Origin: Amblyornis subalaris | Taxonomy: Eukaryota; Chordata; Aves; Passeriformes; Ptilonorhynchidae | Direction of reading: 5' to 3' | Assembly (NCBI GenBank): GCA_018881555.1 | Contig: JACAXG010000002.1 | Location: forward strand, 20,349,183-20,413,182 | DNA length: 64,000 bases | Shown here: piece by piece, positions 51,439 to 63,591 of the stretch | How the letters are laid out: each line of letters opens with the position of its first letter | Position numbering within the stretch: position 1 is the first letter of the stretch | The notes under the pieces: generated by a model | What the model saw: the letters and a program-made list of their open reading frames with translations, nothing else | What the model was told of the DNA's origin: nothing | The model's database searches: none | Made by a program: the position numbers and the translations under genes

Positions 51439-52885
51439 AGATTCATAGGAAAATAAAGCTAAAAATGATGTGGTCTGACCTCCTAAGCAACATAGGTCAA
51501 ATGACTTCTCTGAATTAATCTTTTTTTAACTAAAGCATCTACTTAAAAAAACACTAGCCTTGATTCACTCCTTACACCTTGGGAGTTATATCACTACTGT
51601 TAAAAAGAGGGGCCTTTATCAAGTCTAACTATATTTAACTTGTTTTAAAGACTGGAAAAACCCTCTGCTATCAGCTTTTCAACCATTCAAAATTTACAGA
51701 GTATAAGGAAGACGCTCATAGACTCTTTTGGACATCTTTCTTAGGTTGAACACCATGAGCGAATTATATAAGGCAGTTTCTCCAGTCCTTTAATCACATC
51801 TATGGCTTCAATGCATTTCCATACATCTGTCTGTCGTTTTAGCCTACAGGTTGGGTCGTTCCTCACTCCAATTCAAAAGCATCTTCTTTATACACACAGA
51901 AATGGCACACATGTTTTAGATGCAAAATTTCAGTGATATCTTCTGTAAGATAGAAGTTGTATTTTTTTTCTGTAGCTCTGCAGCATCACACAGTCCTTCC
52001 TGAAGGCAGATGTTCCTACGCACTATATTAAACAAAATTTATAATCGTAATACTAGCAAAACCAAACCAAATATGATGATATTCTGCTCATCATAACCTT
52101 CTTGTTCTTTTCAGGTTCTTCTTATAGATATGATGTATTTGCTTTCTTGTTACCATATTTTTTCCTATTTGACCTAACTCAATCATATACTGGCTTGTTT
52201 TTGCGTGACAGTGACTGATTCTTTTTTTACTTTATCATTCAATCTTTGTACTTTTGTAAGCTCAGTCAGTAATTGTTTTTCCTCTTCCAGTTTCTTCATA
52301 AAAACATTAAGTATTGCAGGAAAAACAGTGATCTCTTCAGAATCCTGCGGCTGTTCATTGAGAGTTCCCTATTCACAGTTATATTTTGTGATTTGATATG
52401 CCTTGAAATTTTAGCTTCTGTAATACTGATTTGACCTCAGTTTTAAATCAAAAAGTAGTGCAACAGCAGTCCAGCATTTTATAGAAATCTATTTCATTGA
52501 TGCTAGTATCTATATCAAGTGAACTAGCCTAAGCAGTAACAATAAGCTTTATTTTCCATATTCCTTGTGTGTGTTGGTACTAGTTTAGTTATTCTCCATT
52601 AACTCCTTCTTAGTGGTGATTGACACTGCCTATTTCATTTTTCTGTACTAGACTGACAAATGTCTAGAGCACCACAGATGTCCCCTTTACTTTTTTTAAG
52701 ACTTTGACACTTCTTCCTCAGAAGGTTCCTAGGCCTTTTCCAAAGTCACACCAAATATGAACAACTATTCCAAGAGCTCCTCTAGACTTAAAACAAAAAA
52801 AAATCATCTGGACATATGGATTTAAAATCTCATGGGTTTCTAATAGCTGCTGCTTAACACCTTCCAGTTACTTAAATGGAAACCT
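51439..52885 (-). mobile_element. Ancient CR1 LINE (turtle/crocodile-like), decayed ORF2
   Basis: The 3' end at 51439 reads TAGATTCATAGG, then GATGTGGTCTGACCTCCTAA, matching old amniote CR1 tails rather than the younger bird CR1 tails elsewhere here. Along its length it keeps recognisable pieces in the right order: TATAAGGCAGTTTCTCCAGT and CCTTTAATCAC (about 51768-51799), TTCTTCATAAAAACATTAAG (about 52292), TCACAGTTATATTTTGTGAT (about 52374), ATCAAAAAGTAGTGCAACAG (about 52447) and AGCTGCTGCTTAACACCTTC (about 52845). This covers most of the reverse-transcriptase half of ORF2 on the minus strand. It is full of stops and indels. The part 51.93-52.08 kb aligns only weakly. The 5' limit near 52885 is approximate. 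Confidence 0.85.
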
Positions 52886-53879
52886 TTGTGTTCATTTGCC
52901 TGGAAGCCACCCAGAGGATATAACATTTGCCTATGAGCATTGCAGAGACATCTGTGCTGAAGTTCAGTCTAGGGTTTGGGTACCACCATCTCTTGGCTTC
53001 TCCTGACACTGCATTCAATAGCTTGCCATAGCATTGACCTTCAGCTGTGCACTTGAGTAGTACAACTGTAAAAAAGGTCACAATTGACAAGTGCTTGCAC
53101 TGACCAGATAATTCTGACAGGTCTGTACCGATAAGCTACAATTAATTGGGCTTAACTGGAAACATCTCATGTCAGTGAATGGGGGAAAGACCAGCAATGC
53201 AAAATTTCCTGCTGTCAAGACATGATCTACCACATATACTGGAGATGATAAATGCCAGGAAATTGTTGAAATACTAAAGAAAAACAGGAAATTCAGGTCT
53301 TTTGCTAGTTGCAAAATCACAAATGTTTAAATGTGGCCGTATATGAAAATCTGTCTTTATGAAAAATGACACTGTGATGGAAATGCTTAAGGTCACTTCA
53401 GTTGCTATTGGTGTCTGCCATGGAGCTCTACTCTGGTATCAGACATGGGAGTTATCCACATGGACTGGATACTGCAAAATGCACCCCATTTTTTTAGTTG
53501 ATATGAAGCCATTGTATAAGCTCCATGTGAGCAATTAGCATCTCTATCCCCCCAAGGCACAGCTTGCCAAAAGCATCTTATGACTTTTGATGTAGTGTCT
53601 CGTGCATAGGAAGGATCTTTATTACACAGAATAGCTGCTCAGCATGAGGGTGAGGGATGTATCTTAACAAACAATGGAGGAGTTTACATTTCTTGCATTT
53701 GTAAGCATTTACAAGTGGAAATCACAGAAATTAGTCTTGTTTCTCTCAGCGGAATGGCCTGGCCTGCATGTTCCTATGAACTGTCTTGCAAAACCTGGTA
53801 CAAAACATGGAAAAGCAGTGCATGTTCCCCTTCCACCCTGTGCAATGTAATCAAAATTATGATTTGTTTTTGTTCCTCC

Positions 53880-53972
53880 ATTCCTTGCTTACTTTAATTT
53901 TTTTCCTTATTTCTCTCCTCTTTTTCTCTTCCTTCCTTCCTTCCTTTCTTTCTTCCCCATTTCCTTGCTTGT
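53880..53972. repeat. T/C-rich tract with (TTCC)n core
   Basis: A polypyrimidine stretch; the core CTTCCTTCCTTCCTTCC lies at about 53929-53945. Such tracts can adopt triplex DNA and may act as strong splice-acceptor tracts. Confidence 0.88.
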
Positions 53973-55042
53973 GTTCTCTCCCCTCAGGAATGACCCAGTG
54001 CTTAGCTGAGGAAAGGCAGGAGGTGTGGGGGCAGGACTGTGTTAATGCCCTAATTAAGTCTGTAGTTAGCTGATGGGAAAATCGTTGTCAGGAAAGCTGA
54101 TAACAAGCATAAACATGACAAGCTTGTTTTGAAAAGCCATCCTGTCACTCTGTTTACTTAGGCTACTGCATGCAGCTCCAAGCTACTGTCATATATGTTT
54201 ATATTGATCCATCTGCATCACTTCCCCCTCCCGTATTTTTTCTTTTTTTTTGCCCTGTAAGGAATATAGATAAAAGCTTCACACATCTTGCATTTTAAAG
54301 GGATCAAGATGTCCCCACAGTAGAAACATATATCCACCAATTTAAGTAATAAAAGAGAATATGGAAGAGAAGGACTGAAAAGGTGAGGAACTTCATGCAT
54401 CAGTTTCCATTTTCTGAATGACCTACAGATGCCCTTGTCCATGATTAATTTTATCGTGACATTAAAGTAATTCATTAGATTAACATTAAATATGAGATGC
54501 TTATTTTACATATATTTTCACTACAGATCTGAAAAAGTTAAAAAAATATAAAGAAGAGTAACAGTGTGTATAAAATATGTCCCAGTCTTTCTGCCACAAC
54601 AGACACTGCAAGTGCAGTATTTCTCTCACAGCTGGAATTGCAGCGTTGGATATGCTTCATTCCAGTGACAGCCAATAAGTCTTCATGAATTGTTCAAATT
54701 ATAGTCTCTGTAATTGTGTCCTTCAGGCCATTCAAGCTGTGGCATACAGTTTAAGATTTTTGCTTTGGAGAAACCTGTCTTGGTTTCCCAGAGTGGAAGA
54801 TTTGCTACAGCGTGAAAATTGAGACAAATGACCAAGCCTTATACTCCTGAGGAGTTCGGCATCAGCACGCTCCTTTCTGGCTTCGGATATTAGCAGAAGT
54901 GACAATGTGAGGCTGTATGCATGGCTCTGGAGCTGGAGAGTGGCTTCATTTGATTTTGCTTTGGCTTAGGCAAAAGGAGTCAAGTTTCCAATTAGACCAA
55001 GCATTGCCTTCTTGTTGCTGTTGTTTTCTCTCTTAACCACAG

Positions 55043-55056
55043 ATGACTCATTTCAG
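55043..55056 (+). other. Candidate 14-nt micro-exon with AP-1 word
   Basis: A strong acceptor (TTGTTTTCTCTCTTAACCACAG) is followed after only 14 nt by a full consensus donor CAG|GTAAGT. The 14 nt are ATGACTCATTTCAG and include TGACTCA, a perfect AP-1 site. Micro-exons of this size exist in vertebrate neuronal genes, but no flanking gene is visible. Confidence 0.15.
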
Positions 55057-58000
55057 GTAAGTAACATTTCAATCAAACTTTAATTATTTAGCTGACACAG
55101 GAGGGGTATGATTTGTCACCATCCATGGACATGAAGAGAGTTCAACTACATTAGCCTCTCTTTCCTAGTGGCTGGGATTTTAACAGAATTCATTCTATTT
55201 ATGGCATGTAAAGAAAAAATTCCAAGAACTAAGGAGAAAAGATTCATCGCGGACTACCTACTAAGAATGTTTTATAAAAAGAAATGTTACTATGGAACTA
55301 GATTTTTATTATCACTATATTCAGTGGATAATGAGGAAAAATTAAATACTTGAACTTCCTCAAGGGTCTTCTGTCATCTGGAAGGAGACCACAGTGTGAT
55401 TCATTGAATTCTATCAAATAGGTAGGTGCCTTAGCTGAGCTAGCTATCCAGAGACCCTCCTCCTTAGCTTGTGAAAAGAGACAGACTCCTCAAAAGAGCT
55501 TGTCCTCAGCCTCCTCTGGCTTAAACACTCATTTTAGGATGGTATGAACTGACTCCTGGAGGAACCTGCCTCTTTCCTGACTACACACAGAATCTGCAGT
55601 TTAGTAAGAACAACTTGCATTGTCAGCTGAGTCAAACAAGACAGATGTCATCCTGTTTTCTGGAAACAGGACTAGGTTTTCACCCTGGATATGGATCAGC
55701 TACCAGAAAGTACAAAACATATTTGTTATTAAGCAATGTCCACCACACTAAACAGATTTTCTGTTTGAATCATTGCCTTAATCCACTTGTCTCAAATCCA
55801 GTATTTATATGGATACCAAGGTAGCTCTGACCTGTGGCACTTGCTGGCACCCCACTTCCTTGGTAGGGAGGGACTACTTACAGTTTTGCAAACAGCAGAC
55901 AGTAAGGAACAGAGAGACAGAGAGACTGAGGTTCAAGTCTACAGAGTGTGCTTGAGCACTGCAGTAGTTCCATGGCACAGCAACTCACTTTTAGGCGTCT
56001 GGCTCCTGTTCAAAATCAACATCTTCAAGTTTTAATGTGCTTTGCCTACAATCACACAGGGAGCTTCTGGTGCAAGACAGAATTAGGTCTTCCAAATCTT
56101 AGCCTCTAACAGCATTCTAATACCCTAATTTTCAGTGTTTCCTTTTTTCAAAGGGAGCATGCTAGCATGCAGTGATGCTGACAGACTTCGCCTCTAAATT
56201 CACGTTACACTTACCTATGTGCAGATAAATGGCTAAGTCCTGTCACCCCGNAGCAAACCCGTCCATACATAAAGCAACTATACTTCATTTGACAGTTCTT
56301 TTCTTCATCACAGCTGGTGCTCTTATTTCAGCAATCTTTCCTTTCTTACCTCTAACTATAGCCCATCCACATTTTAAACTTCTTCAATCAGTGATAAAAA
56401 AACCCAGAGTGACCCATCTCCTCCTTAGCAATGTAGAAATACAGACAAAGCTATATTGCATCATAAGGGAAATGTCAGATGTACAGTCACCTGCAGCAGT
56501 CACTACTGAAACAGCAATTTCTTTATAACAATGACAGGAAATAAATGAACATCACTAACATATTTTTCAAGTTCCGTGTTGCTAACTCTCATGTGCTGGC
56601 CAAATGCCAGCCTGAGCATTCTGAATGACCTAAATTCATTCTCTCTATACTTCCAACTAGATAAGTTATTCTGATGAGAGTAAGCAGAGGAAATTATGTA
56701 CAGCAACTAGGGCTGCTGTTGGAGAACAACTTTCATGCAGAAGACTCCCAGTGCATTTTTGCCAAACGCAAAATCAATTCAGCTCTGTGTTATGCCAGCC
56801 CTTACAGGCACAGCAGAAGATTGAGATGTGACAGACAAGTCTCTGTCATTTGTCATTCTGCAGTGGAACAAGTACTTCTGAAATCCCTTCTTTGCTGGGA
56901 AGCCACGATGAGTTAAGGTACTTCAAGTGCTGATTAACCAGGAAAGATGCCTAATGGAGTAATTCAAAAAGCAAAATTCNTCAGCAGTCCTGAGTAAATA
57001 TTAAAGGTCTCCTCTTCTGGTGAGAAGACCTCATCAATGTCTGAAAGATTTTCATGAAGTCTAATTGTCATGATGAGCGCAGAGGGTACAGTTATTATAG
57101 TAGTAGAATCTGTAGCCAGAGGACAGACAATATATTCAAGAAAAGGANATCTAGGTAAAGAGAAGTATTTTCTTTTTATTCAATGTCAGCATGAGTACCA
57201 AGAAGGTTTTTCTTCACAAAACATATCCCAGGTATTCCAGTATATTTTGGATGAGGCCCTACAGGTTTGTTTTCTACACAAGTCTTGAGTAATATAGAAA
57301 AAAAACAAGTTCTGCCTTGCTTATAACTCAAACTTCCTTAGTGCTACAGAAAACTGACATCTAGGGCTAAATTAGCAAGACATTTTTTCATTTTTTTACA
57401 CTTATGTTTGCAAGTCACACAGAATTATGATACAGAGAAAATGTTCATGAAATTCCTCTGGAGAATGGCCTGTAGAAGGCTAAAGTGGCTCAGATACTAT
57501 TTCTAATACAAATGGGAAAATTAACGATGAAAAACACCTTCATATATGCATGGAACTACCCATGTGAGTGAAATTTCTAAAGAGACCATAACTTCCACAG
57601 AAAANGCTTACAACTTCACAGACTGGCAAATGTCAAAAACCCCTGGTTANGTAATACATAGACCTAATTGTACATCATCTTTAAATGAAACCCATCATGT
57701 GACCAAATTCCCATCCACTTCTTTGAAGGGCTGTCTAGAGATGAAAAGGCTCTCTCTTGTGTTATCTGACTGATCTCTGGTGATTCATGTCAAAAAGGGA
57801 AACTTCGGAAAAACAAACAGCCTCTTAGAAATATTTCTCAACACTAAATAGTCTTATTTGTAAAGATGTTTCTCTGCAGACAGAGTCAGAGACATTACCT
57901 CTGGGCAGCTGTCTAATGTCTACTCTAACATTGTACTGCTGGGAAAATCAGGTAGCTCTTCTCTGAACAGTTAGGTGGGATGAAGAGCTTTGGTAGGGAA

Positions 58001-58985
58001 GCAACAGAAATATCAAATATTTTGCTGAATCATTCAATCCCTTCTCCTTTGCAAATCAGCTCTTCATGTCTTAGCAGAGGTATACTCCATTGTCCTTTTT
58101 TAACAATTTGCACCTATATGGGATCATTCAGAGGAGGAAATCAAAATCANTTATATATACACACAGTAAGAAATGTTTAAACAGGAAAAAAAAAAGAAAT
58201 CCAGAGAATCTCTGTGACTTGCACTAATTTACTCAGTGAACTTACATCAACAAAAAAGAAAATCCTCAATACCTGTCTTTGAANACACATATTAATTACA
58301 GTACAAGTTAAAANGGTCTGACTGGGAACAGTTTTGAACTAATATACCAAAAAAGACATCTCTCCAAGAACAGATTTTAAGTGCAAATGAGTCAATAAAC
58401 AANACACAGAATACAACAAAGAGTCATGCCCTAAGTGTTTATGTTGGAAAAATAACCTAAAAGCTGACTGAGACCAAAGTACAGTGTGTTTGCAGGCAAA
58501 GCAAATACTTGCTGACAATACAGGCAACCGAAACAAACCATGGGGTAGGAATAAAAATTTGTTTCTTTTCCCAGGAGAGAGGAAGGACATCAGGTACAAA
58601 GATTATATCAGTTAAATGGTTCTCCCTTACAACATAAAGAAGTAACCTCTTTTTTTACTCTTTTTCTTCAATNTCTGTTTGACTTAAGGCAGGCTTTTAG
58701 AATACTACAGCCTTAAAACATCCAAGAGCACATCTGAGGATATGGATAATACATCTAAAATAATCAGGTGCCTTTTCACATCACACTGTTAGAACAATAT
58801 AATGTGTCAGTTAACATCTGCTTTGAATTACTGTGCCTCTGGTTAGTACCCAGTAAACTCATTAGACTCAGGTTATGTGTATGTGACTGCAATCTTACAT
58901 TCCTAGGCTGGAGACTAAGGAAGATATATTTCAGATAAATAGAAAAGTTAGCACATATTTGCTACTGGAAGACAGATAATGATAT

Positions 58986-59112
58986 CATATATGTAGATAT
59001 ATATAGACATATATACGTGTGTATGTGTGTGTGTGTGTCTGTGTCAGTGTCAGTGTCTGTGTCTGTGTCTGTGTCTGTGTCAGTGTCTGTGTCTGTGTCT
59101 GTGTCTGTGTTG
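58986..59112. repeat. Compound (TA)n-(TG)n-(TGTGTC)n microsatellite
   Basis: An AT/TATA segment passes into TG repeats and then about 14 TGTGTC/TGTGTCAG-type hexamers to 59111. The frame at 59019 that translates this as Val/Cys repeats is an artefact. Confidence 0.97.
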
Positions 59113-60777
59113 CAGCAGTGTCCAGACTGGTGGAAGACACTGATGAGAAAAACTCAGAAAAAAGTATTTTGAATAATCAAGGTCCATTTTTCGGAGAGAG
59201 CAGCCATTAACTTCAGTGCTATATCAATGCTGACAACAGGATGGGGGAAAATGATTAATCACTATAACCACCATAACTTCTTGCTATTATGTACTTTTTT
59301 ACAAAGTTATATCTGTGAGCATTTTTGTTTATTTGTTAGAAACTTGACTTCTTTCTTTTAAAACAGCACTGCAAATTCTTGAGATTTTGTCATAAACCTC
59401 ATAATAATTTGAAAATTGGGTGCTAGAAACACACAAAAATTAAGTATTCTACATTTTCTTCTTTTTTTAACTGTTTACATTTTTAGTTTAATATACATCA
59501 TGGAGAGTCAAAATCCAACTGAAAAATAAGGTTTTAATCTCACAATCTGTATTATTGTTTAAGCCTTACTGTTTTAGATGGCCTGGCTCATAGCTTTGCT
59601 GAATATTTCTGTGGGCCACCTAGTAATAGCTTCCTGGGATAATGAAATTGCTGGCTCTTTATACAGGATAGTTCTTCCTCAGAGCACTGATCCCCTCCAG
59701 AAGGCTGATGAATGAAACCAGAAATAAAAATCTCCCAGTCCACTCTAAGTTTACCCTCTCTCCAAAGACTGATGTTGTGTCTGTGCCAGTAGTACACGAC
59801 ACAGCACAACGGGAGCAGACCTGCAAAGCCAAAAGAGTTGGTGCTGAAGAACTGGTGTCCATGGCATGTGGATGGGAGGGAGTTTCTGGTTTTGTTCAGT
59901 GGGAGGATTTTAAACTAGGTCTTGTCCACTTATGTCAGCTGACAGTCTTCCGTGGTTGCAGAGCATTAGGAGTGCAACTATAAATTTCATCTAAACTGAA
60001 TGTGGCTTGGGCATGAAGACTTCTCTGGAATGCAAATCAAAGTATAGTAAATGAGGACAAGGCAAAGGAAATCCTGATCCAAATTACTGTGTTACTGTAA
60101 GCACATCCTGAGCCATAAGAGGCAAAGGTTGCATCTCCCTGGCAATGTAAACTTGTCTAAACTCCTACCCCACAATGATTTTCCCCACAATCCACTTTTT
60201 ATTTCTCCTCCATTATGTTGGAAAGTTGCTTGCATAGCAAAGCACCATAGTTTCAGAATGTTAAAAGAGATTAAGTGAAAAAAAAAAATTAAAAAACCCA
60301 AACCAAACCAACCAACCAACCAAACAACAACAACAACAGCAAAACCTCACCACCCTGTGTTCCTATTCACTTCAGTGCTTTTCCCCCTTCCTCCCAAACC
60401 CAGTGCAACATGGAGTCAGATGAGCTTCAGTGCTTGAGGTGGGAACACTCAGCTGGTGATAGAATTGGAGATCAGTTGAAAGAGTTCAAAGACAGGACCA
60501 TGTCAGACCTGACTGGATTACAACCAATGCAGAGGACTGTATCTTTAGACTGGAGTTCAAATTCGCTACAAAAGCAGCAGCAGGACACACTCTGAAGATA
60601 TGCTGCAAAAGAGCAAAATTTAGAGATATCAATCCAGGCCCAAAAGCAGACTTTATAACTGAGCTGCACACTAACTTAACCTTCTCTATGATCTCTCCAT
60701 TCCACACTTTAGCTGAATCCCCAGTTTCTCCTTCTGTATTCAAGTTTCCTCCCACCAAGTTATTGCCCAAATCTCCA
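59113..60777. other. Unassigned non-coding DNA
   Basis: No gene recognised. Overlapping frames on both strands at 59.6-60.0 kb have no identifiable domain. A simple repeat lies at 60.3 kb. Confidence 0.5.
60277..60342. repeat. A-rich (ACCA)n/(ACA)n simple repeat
   Basis: A poly(A) start, then AACCAAACC, AACCAACCAACC and CAACAACAACAACAG. Confidence 0.92.
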
Positions 60778-60905
60778 TTCTATGTCCCATCCCAGGGGTG
60801 GAATCAGGCACTTGTCCTTGTTAAACTTCATACAGTTGGTGATTGCCCAGCCTTCTGATTTGTCCGGGTCTCTCTGCAGGACCTCTCTATCCTTGTTTGC
60901 TTGTT
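60778..60905 (-). mobile_element. CR1 LINE internal ORF2 fragment
   Basis: The minus strand from about 60905 to 60778 encodes a recognisable piece of the CR1 reverse-transcriptase C-terminal region. It includes LQRDPDKSEGWAITNCMKFN and DKCLIPPLGW, matching the conserved 'L-W-A--N-MKFN--KC-V-HLGW' pattern. The plus strand shows the known CR1 word CACTTGTCCTTGTTAAACTT. Neither the 3' end nor other parts are attached, so this is an internal remnant of an old insertion. The frame remains open over about 60 codons. Confidence 0.85.
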
Positions 60906-63591
60906 TACTTCTCAGTATGGCTTTTCCCCAATCAGTATGGATCTTCACTCATTTGTGTGAATGAGGAAAGCCAAGATTTTAACTCTTGTGATTGCTCTTC
61001 TGAATGTCATGTGTTGTTTACAAATGTCAGTGGCTGAAGACAAATTACATTTCTGAAGAATATCAGGTGACTGGGAGGGTGTGGGAGTCCTTGTGGTCAG
61101 CTGCTGCCTTCTCTCTTGCTGCCACATTCAGAGCCCCAGATGGAGTCAAAGAGCAGTGTAGTGGTTCTTCTGCTGCCCTCACTTTCCCAAGTATCCTGCA
61201 ATGCTCAGTTTGACTTTTTGACCAGGAGCTGATATTCTTACGACATTTCCTGTTTAGGCCTAGGATTTAATTCTTTAGTAATAGTCAGCATAGAGACCAT
61301 CACTTAGCAACAGAACAGGAATTTTTTTCCCNTGAGCATCCACCCCCTTTCCCTAATCATTTGTTGCTTTCTTGAACAACACAGACCTAAACAGTGATCT
61401 TTTGGAACTTCAGTAGTGATCTCATTCCACTTAAAATCAATCATATATTTCTCCTCTGAATTTTCTTTATTTAACCATTTTCATCTGTATGAAAACCTTC
61501 CCTCTTTTCCCGTTACCACTTCTTTATCATATTTTGGTAAGCCACTGTTTTAGAAATTTGTCTAAACTGACATATAACTTCTTTACAAGGCAATTTTAGA
61601 TTTTCTTCATACCAATTCAAGATATAGACATACTTGGAAATGCTGTAATTCTTATAAGATTTAGGGGAATTTCAATCAGCTCTTGTTTCTCCTGTTTTCT
61701 CTAATTTATGGCACCCATCACACAAAAGATGATGATCTGGATAACAGTGTCCTTTACTGTTACAGTCTCCTTCCTTCAGACAAGTCAAAATATGTAAGAC
61801 ACCCAGCAATAAGCCAGATGATTGATTATGCTGTATGTTAATTACAGTATATTAATAGCTTTTCAGAGTAAACCTACATTCTGTTGGTGGGCTAAGCCTG
61901 CTTGAAAGTATATTCAGAAAACCAAATAAATAGTCCAACCCACAAGAGTTAATCCAGTTTGCCATTTGAAAATGGGAAAAAAGAAATATGTTCATTCATC
62001 TTTATTATATATTTATTGTAAAGTACACCTGGTGCTTGTAAAGACACATTAAAGATGATTTATGCCTTCTTGATAGTGTTGTGTTTACACACCTATTGGT
62101 GGAGTAAATTCAGACATGTCCACTTTACTTGAAGTAAATATAAATATATGTTGCCTTTTTGTAGGTGGAGGAGATTAAAACTCAGTTAAAATACCAAGAA
62201 GATCTCTACACAAGAAAAAAAAATAGCAACAGTATACTTTTGTTCATTTCTCTATGCTCTCCCCTGAAATCTCAGTTAAATGGTTTTGCACCTGGACTTT
62301 CTAAGTGCCAAGTCCTTTTCAGAAAACAATTGCAAAACTACTTCTGAAGATGGTCTTAAAAGATAAGGCTGAAAATTGTTAGTGCTTACTGAACAGATGG
62401 AGAGGATACCACTTGAGAGATAAGAGGAAGAATGGAAGAATAGGCATTCAGAATGACCAGAGCTAAGTAAACAACTAGACTACCCACCCCCAGGGCCTGA
62501 AAGGACCAAAAGCAGAGGTGCAAAAACAACAACAAAAAAGCAAAACGCAAAAGCTCCCTTAAAATGTCAAAAAGGAAACCAATCTTCCTGCTGAAGAACT
62601 TCCTAAACACTAGCTGCAAAAAAACCATGAAAAACTGCTCAGATCACAGATTTTTTTAGACACATTTTAACCAAGCATAAGTAATAACCAATTCACTGAG
62701 CCTTCACAAACATACAAGTGCAGTATTAGAGCACATCAAGCCATCTGAGACTAATTTGAGGTCTGCAGGGTGTAGGACTTGAAAGACTTGAACTTTGTAT
62801 CATCAGATCAGGAAAACTTCTGACGGTATCATGGCCCTGTGTCTTTAATACAATATGCACAAAAATGTGTGCATACTAAAGATGGCAAAGGTGTAACATT
62901 AAGATTTCAGTGCTAGGTGAAGTGGTAGAATAATATATGATGACAGAAGGTTTTGGTTTTTTCCAGGAGAGCATTTGTGGAAAGTTTTTAGGGCTGGGTT
63001 TTTGGAGGGGTTTTGTTGGTTTTTTTTTTACTTTTTGCAAAGGTCAGTTTGTACAGCCTTTCTTCAGTATATTGATAATCTGGGGCAATTTAGAGAAATT
63101 TATGAAATTCTACAGAGGAACTTTCCAAGAAGACATTTTCTTGAAGTACCTTCTCATTATCACTTCTTTGGAAATTGATACTCTTATGACAGGTAAGGAC
63201 ATGTTCCTAGATAGAGCTTATCTGGTAATGAAGAGAGTGATTTTCATGGATGACCCCACCTATGACATGCTTTGAAAACAGACACTGTAACCCTATGGGT
63301 TGGTCTGTATCCTGAAAGTGTTCCTCAGATGGAAAGAATAAATAAGCCTAGCCTTTTCAAGGATGTTTAGACAACTAGTCTGGAAAAGTCCAGTAATATA
63401 GGGCACCGCCTCAAATAAATCTTTAGGATGCCCTTTGGTTGCTCTTTCAATCACCAACAGCATGGCACCTTGTGAAGTTTTATTCTGCAGGTCTTCACAT
63501 GAAGATACAACCTTGGCCAGGGAAAAAGGAAGTGAGGACCTTGAACCCTCATTTTCCTTCCTACCTCCTGCACTGCGTCAGTTTATGGAGG
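60906..63591. other. Anonymous AT-rich non-coding DNA
   Basis: No gene or repeat recognised with confidence. It includes a low-confidence exon candidate at 63.04-63.19 kb. Confidence 0.5.
63043..63192 (+). other. Candidate 150-nt exon, unknown
   Basis: The acceptor has a long T tract ending CTTTTTGCAAAG before 63043; donor ACAG|GTAAGG follows 63192. One frame is open throughout, with a hydrophobic translation (for example FFSILIIWGNLEKF). A second frame stays open until a stop shortly before the donor. No family recognised, and chance is likely. Confidence 0.15.

Larger units (their letters stand above)
52886..58985. other. Anonymous AT-rich non-coding DNA
   Basis: No gene or interspersed repeat recognised. 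It contains a T/C-rich tract at 53.9 kb and a candidate micro-exon at 55.04 kb. It also has a cluster of single N's (58150, 58284, 58314, 58403, 58673). Confidence 0.5.

Noticed and set aside
56215..56330. Minus-strand exon with donor TAG|GTAAGTGT near 56219
   Set aside because: The donor is good and one frame is open, but no strong acceptor is present, a plus-strand frame is equally open, and an N lies inside.
59019..59210. Val/Cys-repeat ORF
   Set aside because: This is a direct translation of the TG/TGTGTC microsatellite.
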